A stretch of DNA of 64,000 nucleotides from positions 186,001 to 250,000 of the forward strand of contig JAFLUA010000002.1 in the NCBI GenBank assembly GCA_022508985.1, read 5' to 3'. The notes below the pieces were generated by a model. It did not search any database. It worked only from the letters and a program-made list of their open reading frames with translations, and had not been told where the DNA came from. A program made the translations under genes and the position numbers. Source of the stretch: Muribaculaceae bacterium. Lineage in GTDB: Bacteria; Bacteroidota; Bacteroidia; Bacteroidales; Muribaculaceae. Below are positions 16,559 to 26,133 of this stretch, in pieces. The stretch's first letter is position 1, and every line of letters begins with the position of its first letter.

Positions 16559-18793
16559 TTATCGGATAACAACTTTGCGTGTTTCTGTTTTACCTGCGGC
16601 AGAAACGCGAAGGACATATATACCTGGAGCGACACCGGCGGCATCGATGGTGGCATTCTCTCCATTGGCGATAACCGAGCTTGTCAACGCACCTGAGATA
16701 GAGTATAGTTTTGCCTCAATACTTTGAGCTCCGGGAGCAAACAAGTCGAAGACGCCGCGCGATATTTCACTTACGAGGATTTCTTTTTCAGCTTTAACCG
16801 TTTTTACGGCCGTGCTGCTCAACACTTCTTTAATTCCGGCCAAGGCATCTACTTTACCGTATCCAAAGCGATCCGAGGCAGCGGCAGTAAACTCGTCGTT
16901 GATAGCTGTTTTTTTGAGGATATCCTTCACTTCGTCCATAGTAAGAGTCGGGTCGGCCTGCAACCAAAGAGCGAGGACACCAGCCATAAAAGGCGAAGCC
17001 ATGGAAGTACCCGAGAACGAATCCCAGAAGTATTCACGGTCGCCAATGGCTTTCTTAGCCACAACATATTTAGTGTCAAATCTGTTAGAAGCTCTTAAAG
17101 CGTAATATGAGCTAATCGAAGCAGTAACGCTCTGGCCGGGAGCCACGATGTGTGGCAACTTGCGTCCATCTAATGTAGTGCCATACGAAGAGAACGAAGC
17201 AATATCGCCTATTTTGCAATTTTCTTCGCCTTGGAGATACAATTCACCGCCAAGAGTAGGCCACGACTTGATATTTACCGAAGCACCTACGGCTAACACG
17301 TTTTCACCGCAAGCCATGTCGTTGAGAGAACAATCGGGTGTGCCGGCACTATATCCTGCAAGGCCATTAGAGTAAAAGCCGAATACACTTGAGCCATATA
17401 CATATACCGTCTTTCCGGCTTGTCCTTCAACAATGATGCCGGGAACGAGGTTGCGGTTAGAGCCTGCCGAAGTTGAAACAGAAGCATAGGCGTTATAGCG
17501 GTTATTGGCTTCGTTGACATTGAAATTGACAGACAGGGCCGCCGAGCTACCAAAGATATCATCGAGTTTAGAATCGATGATGTAGGACGGGTTGTTGTAA
17601 TATGTGCCGGTAAGGTAAACGGCACCCGAAGGATTTTCGAAAGTATACGAGTATTTAATCTCACCCGAAGTCTTATCAACGGCTACAAATGTCAATTTAA
17701 TCGGGGTTTCGTCTTCGCTCCAGATATCAAAGTTACCGGAGGCTTCTGACGTCGTTGAGAATGTAGTTTTCAGCTGAGTATCGCCTGCTGTAAAAGTTTT
17801 CTTGAGAGAGATTGGCGCATCGCCTTCATTACCAGCCGAGAAGGTGATAAGGATATCTTTGCCAATTTCATCGAGATATCTGTTAACGGCCGAAGTACCA
17901 TCGTGCGGGCCCACATTTGTGCCGAGCGAGAAGTTCATAACACCGGGCATACCTTTTTCAGCAGCGTAATCGGCAAACATCTGAGCAGCGAGAGTAATAT
18001 TTGTAAAACTGAGCGAACCGGCACAAGGGGCGAGCTCGGCACCCGTAGCCACGCCGTAATAGGGCACCTCATAATCTTTTTTAATTGAGAGGCGTCCCGT
18101 ACGGTCGCTTATAATAGCAACTTGGTCGGCCTTACCTTTGTAACCGCCGGCCAAAATGCCGAGGACGTGTGTCGCGTGAGTATTCGTTGACGAGTCGGTT
18201 GTATAACCGGTTATACCTGAGCCTGAATATTCACGTATGGCACCATTAATACCCGTTATAACCCAAAGGTTAGTAATACGTTGCGAGCCATCTTCGTTGA
18301 GGAAGTTAAGGTGGTTAACTTCGAGACCGGAGTCCATCATACTGCATAGTACGCCGGAGCCGTCATAGGCTTTATCGAGGCCAGTACCGGCTTGAACATC
18401 ATCAACAAAAGTAGATTTGCGAGCATCGGTCATCATAGTGTGCACCTCCGGTCCTACAGAAATGCCAAGGACGTCGCTGAGGGCGGCTATATCTTGAATC
18501 TGTAGCGGTGTTAAACGCGCGATCGCGATGTCGGCTTTCACGTCGACAATTTCTCCGCCGAGGCGTTCGATTTGCTTTAACACATTGCCATCGGCAACCG
18601 TTACGAGGACGGCAATTTTTTCATCTGCAGCGACCGGAGAAGGTATTGCTCTAACGTTGCCAAGAGCACGCGACTGCATTTCGGTCGTGGCGAGAGATGT
18701 CAACAAGGCGGCCGGTCCGTCAAGTTTATTCTGTGCCATAGCACTTCCAAAAAACAATGTAGTGGCAAGTGCAAATAGGATTGATTTCTTCAT
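16559..18793 (-). CDS. Secreted S8 (subtilisin-like) serine protease with type IX-like C-terminal tail
   Basis: A 744-residue protein with a signal peptide (residues 1-20, ending SAMAQ), an I9-like N-terminal region, and an S8 catalytic domain. Catalytic residues are Asp154 in SMMDSGLEVN, His206 in THATHVLGILAG and the serine of SGTSMASPFMAG near residue 610. A beta-rich insert sits between His and Ser. The histidine motif reads HATH rather than the usual HGTH. The last ~80 residues (LYSISGALTSS...GIYVLRVSAAGKTETRKVVIR, quoted in parts) resemble a type A sorting domain of the type IX secretion system. This suggests an exported or cell-surface protease. It is downstream of the SusCD-lipoprotein operon with its own promoter. 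Confidence 0.88.
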   Translation of the reverse strand: MKKSILFALATTLFFGSAMAQNKLDGPAALLTSLATTEMQSRALGNVRAIPSPVAADEKIAVLVTVADGNVLKQIERLGGEIVDVKADIAIARLTPLQIQDIAALSDVLGISVGPEVHTMMTDARKSTFVDDVQAGTGLDKAYDGSGVLCSMMDSGLEVNHLNFLNEDGSQRITNLWVITGINGAIREYSGSGITGYTTDSSTNTHATHVLGILAGGYKGKADQVAIISDRTGRLSIKKDYEVPYYGVATGAELAPCAGSLSFTNITLAAQMFADYAAEKGMPGVMNFSLGTNVGPHDGTSAVNRYLDEIGKDILITFSAGNEGDAPISLKKTFTAGDTQLKTTFSTTSEASGNFDIWSEDETPIKLTFVAVDKTSGEIKYSYTFENPSGAVYLTGTYYNNPSYIIDSKLDDIFGSSAALSVNFNVNEANNRYNAYASVSTSAGSNRNLVPGIIVEGQAGKTVYVYGSSVFGFYSNGLAGYSAGTPDCSLNDMACGENVLAVGASVNIKSWPTLGGELYLQGEENCKIGDIASFSSYGTTLDGRKLPHIVAPGQSVTASISSYYALRASNRFDTKYVVAKKAIGDREYFWDSFSGTSMASPFMAGVLALWLQADPTLTMDEVKDILKKTAINDEFTAAASDRFGYGKVDALAGIKEVLSSTAVKTVKAEKEILVSEISRGVFDLFAPGAQSIEAKLYSISGALTSSVIANGENATIDAAGVAPGIYVLRVSAAGKTETRKVVIR

Positions 18794-18843
18794 ATCTGTT
18801 AAACATTACGAATTCTAAATATCTTTTTGTCTATAGTCGGCTA

Positions 18844-18873
18844 CAAATATACACATTTTTGTCGATGCACAAA
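18844..18873 (-). promoter_or_regulatory. Promoter of the S8 protease gene
   Basis: On the minus strand TTTG (18873-18870) and TATATTTG (18851-18844) are separated by 18 bases. This closely fits the Bacteroidetes sigma-ABfr pattern, about 50 bases before the start codon. Confidence 0.6.
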
Positions 18874-18917
18874 GGATTTTTGGCTCAAAAAAAACATAAA
18901 CTAACTGGAAAAGTGTC

Positions 18918-18955
18918 AAAAGGGCGTGTTTCACGCAATTGAAACACGCCCTTTT
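18918..18955 (-). terminator. Terminator of the SusCD-lipoprotein operon
   Basis: A perfect 16-bp stem (AAAAGGGCGTGTTTCA and its complement) around a 6-base loop lies 25 bases past the lipoprotein stop. The A/T flanks make it work in either direction. Confidence 0.8.
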
Positions 18956-18979
18956 ATGAGGTATTATTTATCTACGATG

Positions 18980-20884
18980 TTATCTGCGCGGTCTTTTGTT
19001 TGCTTTGAACATCGCTTTATTAACTTTCACGCCTTTGAGGACGGCATTGGCAGCCTTTTTAGCGGGTTTACCTGCTGCATCAGAGAGCGAGCACGAGCTG
19101 AGGTCGAGATAGAACTCACCGGTCGAAGCCATCTGAGCATTCTGGTCGTTAGATGGGATGGTGACGTCGAAGTTGGTATATTCATATTCTTCAATCTTCG
19201 ACCAACCGATAAGGAGTGTACCACCGGGGAACGTTATTACACCATCATCGATTTTACCACCCCAGCCTTGACGCTTAACTTGGTTTACAGAACGGCCTTG
19301 GTCAATAAGTTGTTTAGCACGCGAGTAAACCGAGATAGTACCATCAGAAGAACTGAGTTGCAAGCCAATCGGAGATTCGTTGATGTAAACGAAGTCGGGA
19401 TCGGCGATATTGATGGTGATGTAGTGGTTACCTTTAATGTCATAAGAAGCATCGGCCAAGCCCCAACCGTTACCGGATTTATAGGGATTAACGATACGGA
19501 TAAGGTCGGGATCGATGAGGCTTTGCTCAACTTCAACGTCCCAAGTGTAAGCGGGCACACCATAAGCGCAATAAATGAAGCCATCGGTGTATTCGGCATA
19601 GCCAACGCTTTCCCAAGTGATAGGCAAGCTGGGCTCGTATTCAAATGCCCACGATGTCTCATAAACGACGTTGCTGGCGGCATCGTAACCCACAGCTACG
19701 ATAGTGTATGTGCCGGCACGACGGAGGTAATACTCGTAAACGGCAGAAGACTCGTAGTGAAGTTCGGCGTCGGTATTGGCTTCTATTTCGGCGAGTTTTG
19801 CGTCAACTTGCTCGTCGGTGAGAGCACCTTCGATAAACTCAAACGCATAGCAGTGGATATCGTCCGATTTGCGAATCTGAATCTGAGCAGCCTCCTGGTT
19901 GTCGGGCTTAGAGATAACGTTGCTTTGATAATTGAACGCCATAGCATACTGAGCATATCCGGGGAGCTGGAAGTATTCAGCAATCTGCATGAGGATACCC
20001 TTAGAAGTGAAATATATGGCATTGAGGCCCATAAGGCCATTCTCTACGAAGAATTTAGAAGCGTGAGCGAAATTCTCAACGGGAGTACCTCCGGTCGCAT
20101 TAGGATTTACTTCTTTGACGTAAGTATAAACGTCGCACACATATAGTTCTGCGCCGTCAACTTCAAGGCCGCAATCCATCACTTCCCAAGTGAGGATATC
20201 GTTGTCTTCGTCGTAGTTGATAATAGCGTTACTACCATTTACGACCCAACCCTGGCGATTTTCATCGGGCTGCAAGTCGGGACATTCATAGTCGCCAAAC
20301 TGATATTTATATCTATTGCTAACGAGCGATTCCGATAGATAAACGGGGACGGGTTCGTCGACATAATCGACAAAAGCCGAAAGGGTAACAAGGGCATATC
20401 CTTCGTTACCGCCAAGGCGTTTGAAATCAGACCAAGGCGAATACTTCATTGCAAAGACAGCCGAAGAAGCGCCATAGGGCGAAGTAACGTCGCCGGTAAC
20501 AGCAAGGTTGAGATAATAAGGCACTTCGGCTTCAACCTTGTCGAAGTCAACACCAACAACGACTTCAGCCTGATTTTTGCCGGAAGCAAATACTACCGTC
20601 GAGGGCAAAGTGAAGATGTCGGTGATAGCATTGCCATTAGCATCGGTTACCGATGCGGTGAGGCTAACGGCATGTTCTTGGTCGCTCTTAACACGATTAA
20701 TCAATACACTAACAGAAGTAGCTTCGGAGGGAATTAACACCTCTGTCGATTGCTCGTTCGAGAAATATACATCGTCGCCGTCATACGCGGGCGCGGGATC
20801 ATATTTCACCTGCTCGGTACAAGCCCAGGCACCAAAGATGAGGGCCGCACCAAAAAGCGTTGATAAAACTTTATTTAATTTCAT
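18980..20884 (-). CDS. Surface lipoprotein of the SusCD locus, function unknown
   Basis: A 634-residue lipoprotein. The signal peptide ends with a lipobox (FGAWAC) and the cysteine is at about residue 22. After a short linker there is a beta-sandwich-like region (residues ~45-130) resembling the Calx-beta-type or BACON-like repeats seen in Sus accessory proteins. The rest is acidic and aromatic-rich with no recognised catalytic motif. It ends in a basic tail (KANKRPRR). It is the third gene of the operon, 22 bases after susD, the position of SusE/F-type or RagB-associated ligand-binding lipoproteins. Function is inferred from position only. Confidence 0.8.
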   Translation of the reverse strand: MKLNKVLSTLFGAALIFGAWACTEQVKYDPAPAYDGDDVYFSNEQSTEVLIPSEATSVSVLINRVKSDQEHAVSLTASVTDANGNAITDIFTLPSTVVFASGKNQAEVVVGVDFDKVEAEVPYYLNLAVTGDVTSPYGASSAVFAMKYSPWSDFKRLGGNEGYALVTLSAFVDYVDEPVPVYLSESLVSNRYKYQFGDYECPDLQPDENRQGWVVNGSNAIINYDEDNDILTWEVMDCGLEVDGAELYVCDVYTYVKEVNPNATGGTPVENFAHASKFFVENGLMGLNAIYFTSKGILMQIAEYFQLPGYAQYAMAFNYQSNVISKPDNQEAAQIQIRKSDDIHCYAFEFIEGALTDEQVDAKLAEIEANTDAELHYESSAVYEYYLRRAGTYTIVAVGYDAASNVVYETSWAFEYEPSLPITWESVGYAEYTDGFIYCAYGVPAYTWDVEVEQSLIDPDLIRIVNPYKSGNGWGLADASYDIKGNHYITINIADPDFVYINESPIGLQLSSSDGTISVYSRAKQLIDQGRSVNQVKRQGWGGKIDDGVITFPGGTLLIGWSKIEEYEYTNFDVTIPSNDQNAQMASTGEFYLDLSSCSLSDAAGKPAKKAANAVLKGVKVNKAMFKANKRPRR

Positions 20885-20906
20885 ATAGAGTAATTCTTAC
20901 GCGTTA

Positions 20907-22586
20907 TTATTGAGAAATTACCGGATATGCCTGTTCGCAACTCGGTGTGTTGTAGCCAGCGACACCTGTGTTGTTGTTAGGCTCAGTCTGTACAATACAG
21001 AAGTTCATCCAAGCGGGACGAGTGTTTGTATTGAAAGTGTTCAGAGTGATATCGAAGTTAGTACCGTCGTAGAAACGAGTAACCGGCATGTTAAGGCGCT
21101 TGATATCGAAGAATGATAGACCTTCACCCCATAGCTCGATACGTTTCTGGAATACGATTTCTTCCACGACACCATCTTCGTCGGACACGTAGTTGGTGTA
21201 GTTGGGGTTACGATAAGCCTTCATGAAGGTAGTAAGAAGATTGTTGCCTTCAGCGGGATTGTTGTGAGCCTTAGCCTCGGCTTCGATGAAGTACATTTCT
21301 TCAACACGCATGAGAGGATAAGCAACGACAGCGCCTACGTTATAGTCGGTCATGTTACCTTCTCCCGGGCGGAACTTGATGGCGATATAGGGGCCGTCGA
21401 AGTTTGCAGCGGCGAATTCTTTGTCGAGGAATGGTTCGCGACCTTTGAGGACGCTACCTTCGGGAGCTACGAAAGAGAGTTTACGGAAGTCGCGGTCGCT
21501 CAAGCGTTCGTAGAGGCTTGCACCTATTTCGGTGAATGAGCCTTGCTCGGGAGCGGCATAGCCGAAATTCTGTTCGTTGCTGCAGAATGATGTGAATGTG
21601 CGGATACCGCCTGCAACAACCACATCGTCTTCTTTGTTATACTGACCGGCGAAAAGCCACGACGAGAACGAGCTATCGTTAAAGCCGCTGGTTGTGCTTT
21701 GCCATTCCGATTCGGTCAAGGGCACTGCACCCGATTCGCTAATTGCCAAGCGGGCATATTTAGCAGCGTTATCGTACTGAGTAGCAGCCAGTGCGGCGTC
21801 GGAGTTGATTTCAGCTTGGTAAGAAGCATCCCACAGGTACATACGAGCCATTAAGCCGTAAACAACCGGAAGGTTGGGGATAGTTTTCGATACTCGCGCT
21901 GCAGCGTTAGTGCTGAGCAGGCTAACAGCTGTCTCGAGGTCGCCTTTAATAAAGTTGAAAATTTCGCTGTGCGATGCACGCGGGTTGTTACGCGATTGTT
22001 CTTCGGTGGTCTCCTCGGTAACGATAGGCACTGTAAGACCTTTAATGTCGTTTCCGTCGGGGCTCATGCAATCGGGGAAGAGGTCGTTGGGCAACACTTC
22101 GTACATGCGAGCCATGTCGAGGTATATAAAAGCACGATAAGCGTAGCCGGCACCGAGGTAAGAGCGTAGCTCGGGAGAATCGGTGTTTATGTCGATAGCC
22201 GAGATTGTTTTGTTAGACGTCAGAATTTGTTCGTAGAAATAGTTCCACACAATCTGAGTGAAGAGTTTGTTAGGCCCTGTAGCAAGGTTGGCGCTCCAGC
22301 CGGAGAACCAGTCGTAACCACCGGCATAACGTACCGACATATCTTCGGTCATAACGTCGCGCATGTGCATTATGGCAGGATAACCGAAGTCGCAGTGTGT
22401 ATCGGCATCAAGCGTAATCTGGTTCATACGCCCGGGCATACCCCAAACGAGCGCTTCAGTAGCAGCGGGGTTTCCTTCCAACTGAGACTGAATAACAGAC
22501 GAAGTTGGAATTGCTTCTTCAATACAGCCCGTAAAAAGGGGTGTGAGAAGCGTAGCGGCAGCAATTGCTTTATATAATGTTTTCAT
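20907..22586 (-). CDS. SusD/RagB family nutrient-binding lipoprotein
   Basis: A 559-residue lipoprotein. The signal peptide of MKTLYKAIAAATLLTPLFTG ends at a lipobox cysteine. The alpha-helical SusD fold is indicated by YRAFIYLDMARMYE near residue 130 (TPR-like helices), the GLTVPIVTEETTEE segment near 185, and the C-terminal VVEEIVFQKRIELWGEGL and FFDIKRLNMPV blocks typical of RagB/SusD. It caps the SusC barrel and captures substrate at the cell surface. The start at 22586 is preferred over an ATG four codons upstream because it begins a regular signal peptide. The substrate is unknown. Confidence 0.94.
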   Translation of the reverse strand: MKTLYKAIAAATLLTPLFTGCIEEAIPTSSVIQSQLEGNPAATEALVWGMPGRMNQITLDADTHCDFGYPAIMHMRDVMTEDMSVRYAGGYDWFSGWSANLATGPNKLFTQIVWNYFYEQILTSNKTISAIDINTDSPELRSYLGAGYAYRAFIYLDMARMYEVLPNDLFPDCMSPDGNDIKGLTVPIVTEETTEEQSRNNPRASHSEIFNFIKGDLETAVSLLSTNAAARVSKTIPNLPVVYGLMARMYLWDASYQAEINSDAALAATQYDNAAKYARLAISESGAVPLTESEWQSTTSGFNDSSFSSWLFAGQYNKEDDVVVAGGIRTFTSFCSNEQNFGYAAPEQGSFTEIGASLYERLSDRDFRKLSFVAPEGSVLKGREPFLDKEFAAANFDGPYIAIKFRPGEGNMTDYNVGAVVAYPLMRVEEMYFIEAEAKAHNNPAEGNNLLTTFMKAYRNPNYTNYVSDEDGVVEEIVFQKRIELWGEGLSFFDIKRLNMPVTRFYDGTNFDITLNTFNTNTRPAWMNFCIVQTEPNNNTGVAGYNTPSCEQAYPVISQ

Positions 22587-22601
22587 TGCAGTAACCATTA
22601 A

Positions 22602-25600
22602 TTAGAATGTAACACTAAGACCACCAGATAAAGTACGGACAGCAGAGTTATAAGCATTGCTGCTACCGCCGGTAAAGGACTGACGGGGGTTCAAGCCCTG
22701 TCGTTTAGACCACAACCACACATTTTCGCAAGCGAAATAAACGCGTAGTTTAGATAGATACATCTTCTTCACTAAGCTATTTGGGAGAGTGTAACCGAAG
22801 TTGATATTCTCGAGTGAAAGATAAGATGCGTTAGTGAGGAAACGGCTCGATGTAGAAGCGCTGTTAACGTCGCCATAGAAGAAGCGCGGCGTATTGCTAT
22901 TCTTGTTATCGGGCGTCCAAGCGTCGTAGAGGTCGGCGTGCATGTTAGAGCCTGTGCCTTGTCCCGAGGGCGAAGACATAAGCGAAGCATATGCCGAGTC
23001 ATATACAAGACCACCAATCTGGTAATTGAACATAAGGGTAAGGTCGAATCCCTTATAGTCGAGAGAAGTCTGGAAGCCGCCATAGATAGGAGCGAGAGCG
23101 CCACCTACGAGAGCATTTGTAGCTTGAGCGTAGTCGGTTGTCGTAGTCTTCTCACCAGTTTCGTTACCTTGACCATCGAGAGTCTTCTTTTCGTATAAAG
23201 GAAGACCTGTTTCTTTGTCAACGCCAAGGTAGCGTTTCATGTAGAAGGTATACATGGGTCGACCTTCGCCATAGTAGTAGTTGCCTGAAGAGTAACCGTT
23301 GACACCATCGACGGTGTAAAGCTTACGTTCTTCGGGGAGCGAAGCGATTACGTTTTTATACCAAGTGAAGTTGGCTGTGATGTTCCAGTTGAGTTCGCGA
23401 GTGCGGATGATATCGCCGCTGAGCTCGATTTCGACACCGGTGTTTGTCATGTTGCCAATGTTGTCGTAGTAACCCATGAAACCAAACGAAGCGGGCAAGG
23501 GGAAGTACATCAACATATCTCTTGTCATACGGTGGAAAATGTCGACCTGACCGTTGAGTCGATTGTTAAACATGCCGAATTCAACGCCGGCGTTAAGGTT
23601 GCCGTTCTTTTCCCAAGTGATGTTTTCGTTACCTTTCGAGCTTGGAGTAAGAGCGGGATAACCATTAGAGTTAATCAGCGAGTAAACGTCGACGTAGCGG
23701 TAGTTACCAATGTTGTCGTTACCTTGCTCGCCATACGATACTTTAATTTTCAAGAGGTTGATCCAATCAACATCGAAGAAATCTTCTTTATTGATGAGCC
23801 AAGCTCCGCCGAGCGACCAGAAGTTACCCCAACGATGTTTCGGGTGGAAACGGCTCGAAGCATCGCGACGGAACGAACCGGAAGCGAAGTATTTGTTGTC
23901 GTAGTTATATTGAGCACGGAACAACCAACCTTCGTTGTTGTACATACCTACCGACGAATTCGATGTTACGTCGATGATAGCACCAGCGAGTTCGGTATTC
24001 GATGGGAGGAACATATTTGTCTTTTGACCTGATAGCGAGTAGCCGAGGTTTTTGTAGTATTCGTGACCGGCAAGTACTTCAACAGAGTGATCACCAAAAG
24101 TGTGATTCCAGTTGAGGAGCTGCTGGAAGGTGTAGTCAACGTCGCGAGAATGGCTCTTTGAAACGATACCGTTTTGGGGAGCGAACTGACCGTAGTAGGG
24201 GTTCTGCACGGATGTTGAGCGCCATTCGTCAACGTTTGCGTTGTTGTTAAGAGTTAACTTGAAGTCTTTGAGGAAACGTATTTCAGCAAAAGCTGTCATA
24301 CGGAACTGGTTTTCTTCGGTGCTGTTTTCGTTTAACAAAGCATCGGAGATGGCGTTCGAGCCGGTGAAGTTAGGACGACGGAGGCCGCCATTGAGACCGC
24401 CACCATAGTCATAGCGTTGGAATCCCTGAGCGTCGACCATAATCTGTTTGTTGCCGTCGCGCATGAAGAGGGGGTAGATAGGAGGTATCTGTGTTGCAAA
24501 AGCGAAGATGTTGCCAGTAGAAGTGCTTTCGCCTTCACTACCCATAGCCACCATCTTGAGGTGTGCGTAGTCGGCACTTGCACCAACTTTGAGCCATGGC
24601 TTAGCCTGGAAGTCGGCTGCCAAGCGGCCCGAGAAACGCGACAGGCTCGATGGAGCGATAACGATACCTTGGTTATTGAGGAAACCGATAGATGCCACGA
24701 TATTGCTCTTGTCGGTACCCTGTGTAACGCTCAGGTTGTATTCCTGGCGGAGGCTGTTTTTATAAGTATAATCGAGCCAGTCGTCGGGATATAGCCAGAA
24801 CTGTTCGCCTTTATACTCAACCATTCTACCAAGAGTAGCGTTAGGGTTGAGTTTGCCGTTTAGACCGATAAGGTTTTGGCCTTCGGGCAAGGTAAACACA
24901 TTATAATACAAGCCGAATGCATTCGATGCTGTAATGTTGGCGTTTGCCCAAGCATTAGCGTCGGCGGGAGAGAGCCCCATGCTGCCATACGCAGCATAGT
25001 TGTAGAGAGACTTGTAATATAGCTCGTAGTACTGAGCGGGATTAGTGATGTAGTTATAGTCTTGTGTGCCACGCATATTGAGACCCCATTTAGCGTCGAG
25101 TGTAACTTTGGCTTCGCCAAGTTTGGCACGTTTAGTAGTGATGAGGATAACGCCATTGGCACCGCGAGCGCCATAGAGGGCAGCAGAAGCGGCGTCTTTA
25201 AGGACTGTCATCGACTCAATGTCGGCAGTATTGATACTATTCATACCACCTGTAAACGGAGTACCGTCGACAATTATGAGGGGGTTAGCGGCACCCGTAA
25301 CAGAAGTGACACCACGGACAGCGATAGCGGGGTCGCTACCGGTAGGATTACCCGAGGCATTCGACATCTGCATACCTGTAACGCGACCCGAAAGGGCGTT
25401 CAGGGGGTTCGACACCTGCGTTTTTTCGATTGTAGCAGAGTTTACCGTCGCGGCCGACCCTGTGAAAGACGATTTGGTCTGCACACCGTATGCAACGACC
25501 ATAACCTCGTCGAGAAGTTCATTTTTTTGGACGAGACGGATTGTCAGGTCAGAATCACTAACGGGAACCGTCTGCGTTTCGTACCCTGTGTAGGAAACCG

Positions 25601-25811
25601 TAATACTGGTAGTTGTCGCAGGAACTTTCAGCGAGAAAAAACCATTGATATCAGTAGCGATACCATAACCCGGACCCGCCTGGACGGAAGCCCCAATAAT
25701 TTCTTCGCCGGTTTCAGCGTCAACGACAGCACCTTTCACTACGCGCGTCTGAGCCGACGCACATAAGCTGAGCGTAAATACTGTCAGAAGTAATAGAAAC
25801 AGCTTTTTCAT
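22602..25811 (-). CDS. SusC/RagA family TonB-linked outer-membrane transporter
   Basis: A 1069-residue receptor. A signal peptide (to ASAQ) is followed by a carboxypeptidase-regulatory-like domain (VVKGAVVDAETGEEIIGASV), then the SusC signature LLDEVMVVAYGVQTKSSF near residue 98, the plug with LSGRVTGMQMSNASG and VLKDAASAALYGARGANGVI, and a large barrel ending in a terminal strand (RTLSGGLSVTF). It imports oligomeric nutrients with the SusD partner 15 bases downstream. No glycoside hydrolase, sulfatase or anti-sigma/ECF regulator is adjacent, which argues against a standard polysaccharide locus. Confidence 0.95.
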   Translation of the reverse strand: MKKLFLLLLTVFTLSLCASAQTRVVKGAVVDAETGEEIIGASVQAGPGYGIATDINGFFSLKVPATTTSITVSYTGYETQTVPVSDSDLTIRLVQKNELLDEVMVVAYGVQTKSSFTGSAATVNSATIEKTQVSNPLNALSGRVTGMQMSNASGNPTGSDPAIAVRGVTSVTGAANPLIIVDGTPFTGGMNSINTADIESMTVLKDAASAALYGARGANGVILITTKRAKLGEAKVTLDAKWGLNMRGTQDYNYITNPAQYYELYYKSLYNYAAYGSMGLSPADANAWANANITASNAFGLYYNVFTLPEGQNLIGLNGKLNPNATLGRMVEYKGEQFWLYPDDWLDYTYKNSLRQEYNLSVTQGTDKSNIVASIGFLNNQGIVIAPSSLSRFSGRLAADFQAKPWLKVGASADYAHLKMVAMGSEGESTSTGNIFAFATQIPPIYPLFMRDGNKQIMVDAQGFQRYDYGGGLNGGLRRPNFTGSNAISDALLNENSTEENQFRMTAFAEIRFLKDFKLTLNNNANVDEWRSTSVQNPYYGQFAPQNGIVSKSHSRDVDYTFQQLLNWNHTFGDHSVEVLAGHEYYKNLGYSLSGQKTNMFLPSNTELAGAIIDVTSNSSVGMYNNEGWLFRAQYNYDNKYFASGSFRRDASSRFHPKHRWGNFWSLGGAWLINKEDFFDVDWINLLKIKVSYGEQGNDNIGNYRYVDVYSLINSNGYPALTPSSKGNENITWEKNGNLNAGVEFGMFNNRLNGQVDIFHRMTRDMLMYFPLPASFGFMGYYDNIGNMTNTGVEIELSGDIIRTRELNWNITANFTWYKNVIASLPEERKLYTVDGVNGYSSGNYYYGEGRPMYTFYMKRYLGVDKETGLPLYEKKTLDGQGNETGEKTTTTDYAQATNALVGGALAPIYGGFQTSLDYKGFDLTLMFNYQIGGLVYDSAYASLMSSPSGQGTGSNMHADLYDAWTPDNKNSNTPRFFYGDVNSASTSSRFLTNASYLSLENINFGYTLPNSLVKKMYLSKLRVYFACENVWLWSKRQGLNPRQSFTGGSSNAYNSAVRTLSGGLSVTF

Positions 25812-26042
25812 ACTTAGAAATTAATTAGACATAAATTGATTGATACATAATTTCTTAACTCTAAAACAATGCACACCGAAGCTGTAAAATCACGGCACAG
25901 CATACATTGAGTTGGCGAATTTAGTACATTTTTTTCAATTTATAAACATTTCGCAATAAAAAATCTGCAATTTTAACACTTTGCTTTCCAAAAGGACAGT
26001 TTTAATCACAAAAAAAATATCACAATGAACACAAGATTGTCA
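25812..26042. other. Divergent intergenic region between susC and carA
   Basis: About 230 bases of AT-rich DNA with no gene. It should contain the susC promoter on the minus strand. The best partial match there is TAAATTCG near 25920, too weak to call. Confidence 0.4.
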
Positions 26043-26075
26043 TTTGCCAAATCAGTAAAAAATGCTTAACTTTGC
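26043..26075 (+). promoter_or_regulatory. carAB promoter
   Basis: TTTG at 26043-26046 and TAACTTTGC at 26067-26075, separated by 20 bases, give a near-perfect Bacteroidetes promoter. The carA start is about 58 bases downstream. Confidence 0.75.
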
Positions 26076-26133
26076 ACAAGTAAAAACGCGGGCACGCCAA
26101 TGCACCGTAACAAAACCACACAACATATAGTCA

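Noticed and set aside
18926..20146. Long plus-strand ORF (406 codons) opposite the SusCD-associated lipoprotein
   Set aside because: It lies wholly antisense to a well-supported lipoprotein gene, has no recognisable domain, and its composition is a codon shadow.
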